The notes below the pieces were generated by a model. It worked only from the letters and a program-made list of their open reading frames with translations. It did no database searches and was not told the DNA's origin. Below, piece by piece: positions 6,788 through 9,727 of a stretch of 9,727 nucleotides of DNA. Position numbers and translations under genes: made by a program. How positions within the stretch are numbered: position 1 is the first letter of the stretch; each line of letters opens with the position of its first letter. This DNA is from Spirochaetales bacterium (GTDB lineage: Bacteria > Spirochaetota > Spirochaetia > DSM-27196 > SLST01), in the NCBI GenBank assembly GCA_007130265.1, contig SLST01000538.1:1-9727 (forward strand), read 5' to 3'.

Positions 6788-8617
6788 CTATTCGACCTCG
6801 AAGGCGAACACCTTGACCTCGCTCGCTCCCCAGCTCTGCCGTGTCGTCAGCCGGACCGCGTCGGTCTCGAGCGGCTCGATCGAGGCCCGGTAGAGCCGTT
6901 GGCGGTTCTCAGTCTCCTCGGCGACGACTTTCCAGCCATCGGCCGTGCGGCACTCGACTCGGAAGCCGCGCACGAGCCGCGGAGCAACCGGGACCGGCTG
7001 GTCCGCGACGAAATAGCTCGCGCGCATCCGCATGTCGCGGTAGTACCGGTTGAGGTCGGAGTCGAACACCACCCGCAGACGGGACACCGTTCTCTTCCCG
7101 TCGAGCTCGAGCGTTACCGTAGAGCCCACCGGAGCGGACCAGGCGTTCTCCACCCATTCGATCGCGTCGATGTCCGTTTGCCGCTCCGGATTGCGACGAG
7201 CGAGTTTCGCATCCTCAGGATTCTTCTCCACCGGCCGCTCCACCCCGTTCGCGAGCGCCGCCGGATCGCCGGCATCTGCGGTGAACCGTCCTGTGCGGGT
7301 CGCTTCCGGGACCGAGCGTGCGTGCCCGGGAAGCCAGCAGTCGTCGTCCATGAGGGCCTGCTGCAGCTCCGCGACGCGCTTCGCACTGAGCTCGCGCGGT
7401 GAGAGGCCGTGGCGGATGCAGAGTGCGGCGGCCGTGCCCATCGCCTGCCCGATGATCGCGCAGGTTCGCATGACGCGGCTCGAGGAGAGCGCGATGTGAG
7501 TCGTGCTGATATTCCGTCCGGCAAACATCAGGTTGCGCACGTTACGCGAGTAGAGCGCGCGGTAGGGGATGCCCCACGGCGACGGCGCCTCGTGAAAGAT
7601 CGTCGGCTCGCCGGGGTGGGCGATGCCTGCCGGGTGGTGGTCGTCCATCGACCATCCGCCGTAGGCGACGACGTCCTCAAAGGGGCCGCCGGCGCGGACA
7701 TCGTTCTGCGTGATGACGTGGTCGCCTACATAGCGTCGGCTCTCACGCTTGCCGGGCAAGAACCCTATGAAGTCGAGCTCCAGGTTCTCCACGCCCGTGA
7801 TCCCGCTTCGGTTCTTGATGAGGTCCCAGACTCCGTAGACTTCGGCGAGCAGACGGTCGCGGATCGACTCGGTGTCGTGGATCGAGTCGTCCTCTCCGCC
7901 CAGTTCGATCCACCAGTAGTTCGTCGTGAACGGGTCGATGCCCCGGTGCGGGAGACCGTCCGCCGACTCGTAGCGCTTCGCCCAGGCGGGAGCGATGAAC
8001 TGCACCGGATGGTCGAGCTCCCGTGCCTGGATGAGGCAGCTCATGCCCATCGTCCTGCGGTCGGCGACCTCCGGCTCGATCGATTCGTCGAACTCTTCGC
8101 GCGCCTCCCGGCCCACACGGTACTCTGCGCCGCACAGGGGAGCGAGCACCGAATCGCCCGAGCAGTCGGCGAAGAGCGAAGCGCGCACGGTGTGCCACTG
8201 CTGTGTGGTCGTCTGCCATCCGGTGACGCTGCGAATGGGGGTTCCGTCGCCGGGAGTTCCGCCGCTCGTCTGCGCGTCGCACACCGAGCAGTTCAGGATC
8301 GACGTGATATTCGGCTCGGCCCTGACCGTTTCAAAGAGGATCGTGTCCCAGACCGAATACACCTTGTTCGGGTTGCGGTAGATGTTCTCGAGCTCGATCT
8401 CCTCGACAATCCCGGTCTCGCGCCGGTTCATGCCGTGGGCGCCGCAGACCCACATGCGAATCTCGCTCGACGCATTGCCGCCGTACATGGGGCGATCCTG
8501 AACGATCACGACCTTCGCGCCGTGACGCGCTGCCGCGATCGCCGCGCAGATCCCTGATAGCCCGCCGCCTACGATGCAGAGGTCGGCCTCGTGCTCTACT
8601 GTCTGAAACGTCGCCAT
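6788..8617 (-). CDS. FAD-dependent oxidoreductase with C-terminal beta-sandwich-like domain
   Basis: 609 residues. An N-terminal Rossmann dinucleotide-binding motif, IVGGGLSG (15-22), is followed by VVIVQDRPMYGGNASSEIRM, the signature of the FAD_oxidored (PF12831) group. DCSGDSVLAPLCGAEYRVG and, near residues 370-400, NLMFAGRNISTTHIALSSSR and GQAMGTAAALC form the second FAD-contacting part. From about 425 on the sequence changes to a region resembling a discoidin/carbohydrate-binding beta-sandwich, with alternating hydrophobic strands such as VTLELDGKRTVSRLRVVF. No signal peptide is present, so it is presumably cytoplasmic. Family members often sit in glycan-degradation loci, but the reaction is generally unknown and no glycosidase or transporter is in view. 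The start is supported by a strong Shine-Dalgarno sequence seven bases upstream. It lies 64 bases after ddl on the same strand and may be co-transcribed or have its own promoter. Confidence 0.9.
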   Translation of the reverse strand: MATFQTVEHEADLCIVGGGLSGICAAIAAARHGAKVVIVQDRPMYGGNASSEIRMWVCGAHGMNRRETGIVEEIELENIYRNPNKVYSVWDTILFETVRAEPNITSILNCSVCDAQTSGGTPGDGTPIRSVTGWQTTTQQWHTVRASLFADCSGDSVLAPLCGAEYRVGREAREEFDESIEPEVADRRTMGMSCLIQARELDHPVQFIAPAWAKRYESADGLPHRGIDPFTTNYWWIELGGEDDSIHDTESIRDRLLAEVYGVWDLIKNRSGITGVENLELDFIGFLPGKRESRRYVGDHVITQNDVRAGGPFEDVVAYGGWSMDDHHPAGIAHPGEPTIFHEAPSPWGIPYRALYSRNVRNLMFAGRNISTTHIALSSSRVMRTCAIIGQAMGTAAALCIRHGLSPRELSAKRVAELQQALMDDDCWLPGHARSVPEATRTGRFTADAGDPAALANGVERPVEKNPEDAKLARRNPERQTDIDAIEWVENAWSAPVGSTVTLELDGKRTVSRLRVVFDSDLNRYYRDMRMRASYFVADQPVPVAPRLVRGFRVECRTADGWKVVAEETENRQRLYRASIEPLETDAVRLTTRQSWGASEVKVFAFEVE

Positions 8618-8624
8618 CGCGGTG

Positions 8625-8631
8625 CTCCTTT
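8625..8631 (-). promoter_or_regulatory. Ribosome-binding site of the FAD oxidoreductase gene
   Basis: Read on the minus strand, AAAGGAG precedes the ATG at 8617 by seven bases, an ideal Shine-Dalgarno position. It decides the start: the resulting protein begins eleven residues before the Rossmann strand, as expected for this family. Confidence 0.8.
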
Positions 8632-8639
8632 GGTGTGAT

Positions 8640-8652
8640 GATAGCAGCTATC
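8640..8652. promoter_or_regulatory. 13-bp perfect palindrome in the FAD oxidoreductase upstream region, candidate operator
   Basis: GATAGCAGCTATC is a perfect inverted repeat (six-base arms, one central base) located 22 bases before the FAD oxidoreductase start. It overlaps a possible -10 element, TATCAT on the minus strand (8638-8643). A TTGACG on the same strand (8658-8663) would be the -35 box, but the 14-base spacing is short. The arms are too short and lack a following T-run for a rho-independent terminator. A repressor-binding site is the best reading; the regulator is unknown. Confidence 0.35.
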
Positions 8653-8681
8653 GCGTCCGTCAATGAAGGGCGGCGCGTCGG

Positions 8682-9727
8682 TCACCGGTTCTGATCGGGC
8701 TGAAGGTCGAGCGCCGCGTATGCGCGGTGACGCGCGATCGCGAGCTCGATCAGCCGATCGGTGAGTTCCTGCGGTCCGATTCCGGAAGCTTCGAAGAGCT
8801 TGGGGTACATGCTGATCCGGGTGAATCCCGGGATCGTGTTGATCTCGTTCACGACGAAGGTGCCCTCTGCGGTCAGAAACCCGTCGACTCGAGCCATACC
8901 CTCGCAGCAGAGCGCCTCGAAGGTGCGCACCGCCGTCAGCTGGATGGTTCGGGTCTGTTCGTCGGTGAGTTGGGCCGGGATGAGGAGCCGCGCGCCGTTT
9001 TCGTCGAGGTACTTCGCCGCGTACGAGTAGAAACCGTTCTGCGGCACGATCTCCCCGGGAACCGAGGCGACCGGCTCCTTGTTCCCAAGGACCGAGACTT
9101 CGATCTCACGCCCCGAAATCTCCTGCTCGACGACGACCTTCGAGTCGTACTTGAACGCCTCAGCCAGCGCCGCATCGTAGCTCGACTCGTCGCGCACGCG
9201 AGAGATGCCGATCGACGACCCGAGGTTCGCCGGCTTGACGTAGAGCGAGCGCCCGAGCTCGGAGGCCGCCTCCCTGTAGGGAAGCCCGGCTGCGCGGTGA
9301 GCGACGACAACGCGGAAGGGGGCTATGGGGATCCCGGCATCGCGAAGGAGGCGCTTCATCACATCCTTGTCCATGCCGACGGCTGAACCGAGGACGCCCG
9401 CGCCCACGCAGGGAATGTCCGCAAGCTTCGCGAGACCCTGGATCGTGCCGTCCTCGCCGTACGGGCCGTGAAGCACCGGGAATATCACGTCGACGGTGCC
9501 GAGCGTTCCGCCCTCGAGCTCGACGAGCCGGCTCGAGGCCCCGGTGGAGACGAGCCCCACTTCGCTCGCATCGTCGGCCAGGCGAATCTTGCCCGCGTCC
9601 GAGGCGTCGAGCAGGTGCATCGTGCCCTCGTTGAGGAACCAGCGTCCGCTTCGATCAATGCCGATCAGGACCGGTTCGTACTTGCTCGTGTCGAGCGACG
9701 CGACCACGTTCTGCGCGGACAGGAGGC
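8682..9727 (-). CDS. ddl: D-alanine--D-alanine ligase (5' end cut off by window)
   Basis: The frame stays open to the last base of the window. Upstream of the GTG at 9707 it reads LLSAQN, matching the conserved segment of Ddl just after the N-terminal EHEVS-type motif, so that GTG is internal and roughly 20 residues are missing. Ddl joins two D-alanines with ATP to make the dipeptide end of the peptidoglycan stem. ATP-grasp motifs are visible: HGPYGEDGTIQG, GMDKDVMKRLL, YVKPANLGSSIGIS, EQEISGREIEVSVLG, ARVDGF and VNEINTIPGFT, giving the Mg-binding Asp/Glu/Asn set. The omega-loop region reads FYSYAAKY, with the Tyr and Lys-Tyr typical of D-Ala-D-Ala ligases rather than the vancomycin-resistance D-Ala-D-Lac type. 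The gene ends 64 bases before the FAD oxidoreductase start. No terminator is seen between them. Confidence 0.95.
   Translation of the reverse strand, partial: LLSAQNVVASLDTSKYEPVLIGIDRSGRWFLNEGTMHLLDASDAGKIRLADDASEVGLVSTGASSRLVELEGGTLGTVDVIFPVLHGPYGEDGTIQGLAKLADIPCVGAGVLGSAVGMDKDVMKRLLRDAGIPIAPFRVVVAHRAAGLPYREAASELGRSLYVKPANLGSSIGISRVRDESSYDAALAEAFKYDSKVVVEQEISGREIEVSVLGNKEPVASVPGEIVPQNGFYSYAAKYLDENGARLLIPAQLTDEQTRTIQLTAVRTFEALCCEGMARVDGFLTAEGTFVVNEINTIPGFTRISMYPKLFEASGIGPQELTDRLIELAIARHRAYAALDLQPDQNR

Noticed and set aside
7409..8557. A 382-codon open frame on the plus strand inside the FAD oxidoreductase
   Set aside because: It is antisense to a gene with clear FAD-binding motifs and a strong ribosome-binding site. 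Its own translation shows no family signature.
8640..8652. The palindrome as a rho-independent terminator of ddl
   Set aside because: The arms are only six base pairs with a one-base loop, too tight for a hairpin, and no T-run follows on the minus strand.
9705..9707. GTG at 9707 as the start of ddl
   Set aside because: The frame continues to the window end with LLSAQN, a conserved Ddl segment, so the true start lies outside the window.
8682..9727. A vancomycin-resistance D-Ala-D-Lac ligase
   Set aside because: The omega-loop Tyr and Lys-Tyr pattern (FYSYAAKY) fits ordinary D-Ala-D-Ala ligases, and no VanH or VanX gene is nearby.

Overview
The window is GC-rich, densely coding bacterial chromosome with six protein genes. 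Two of them run off the window edges, and the only sizeable gaps are 31, 17 and 64 bases. I see no tRNA, rRNA, insertion sequence, phage gene, CRISPR array or integration site. The gene content suggests a free-living, at least partly anaerobic bacterium: a giant radical-dehydratase-activator-like Fe-S ATPase, a lipoate ligase, an aldo/keto reductase, an orphan FAD oxidoreductase and D-Ala-D-Ala ligase. Activator fusions and FAD oxidoreductases of these kinds are, from memory, common in spirochaetes, clostridia and planctomycete-like groups. A GC-rich spirochaete is a guess only, because no taxonomic marker gene is present.

Bases 1-3840 (+) hold most of a single-chain protein. It carries the end of one ATPase domain of the BadF/BadG/BcrA/BcrD/HgdC family, a complete second one, a four-cysteine segment, and two successive dehydratase-like halves, each with conserved-looking cysteines. 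Bases 3872-6770 (+) form a tightly packed trio: a secreted endonuclease/exonuclease/phosphatase (EEP)-fold protein, a lipoate-protein ligase and an aldo/keto reductase. Each junction in the trio is a one-base TGATG stop/start overlap, so the three are probably translated from one message. That message probably starts at a near-consensus promoter whose predicted first base is the A of the first gene's ATG, i.e. a leaderless transcript. On the other strand, converging on the trio with only 17 bases between stops, lie the FAD oxidoreductase (6788-8617) and ddl (8682 to the window end).

The genes do not form one obvious pathway. Ddl serves peptidoglycan synthesis and LplA serves lipoylated enzymes. 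The activator fusion probably does ATP-driven low-potential electron transfer to an unknown substrate. Three points deserve attention: the EEP-fold protein has lost four expected catalytic residues and looks like a secreted pseudoenzyme; its promoter has unusually clear leaderless geometry; and the activator fusion looks like a one-chain version of a system normally built from a homodimeric ATPase plus a two-subunit dehydratase. The last architecture belongs to a known but functionally uncharacterised family, so I do not claim a wholly new system.
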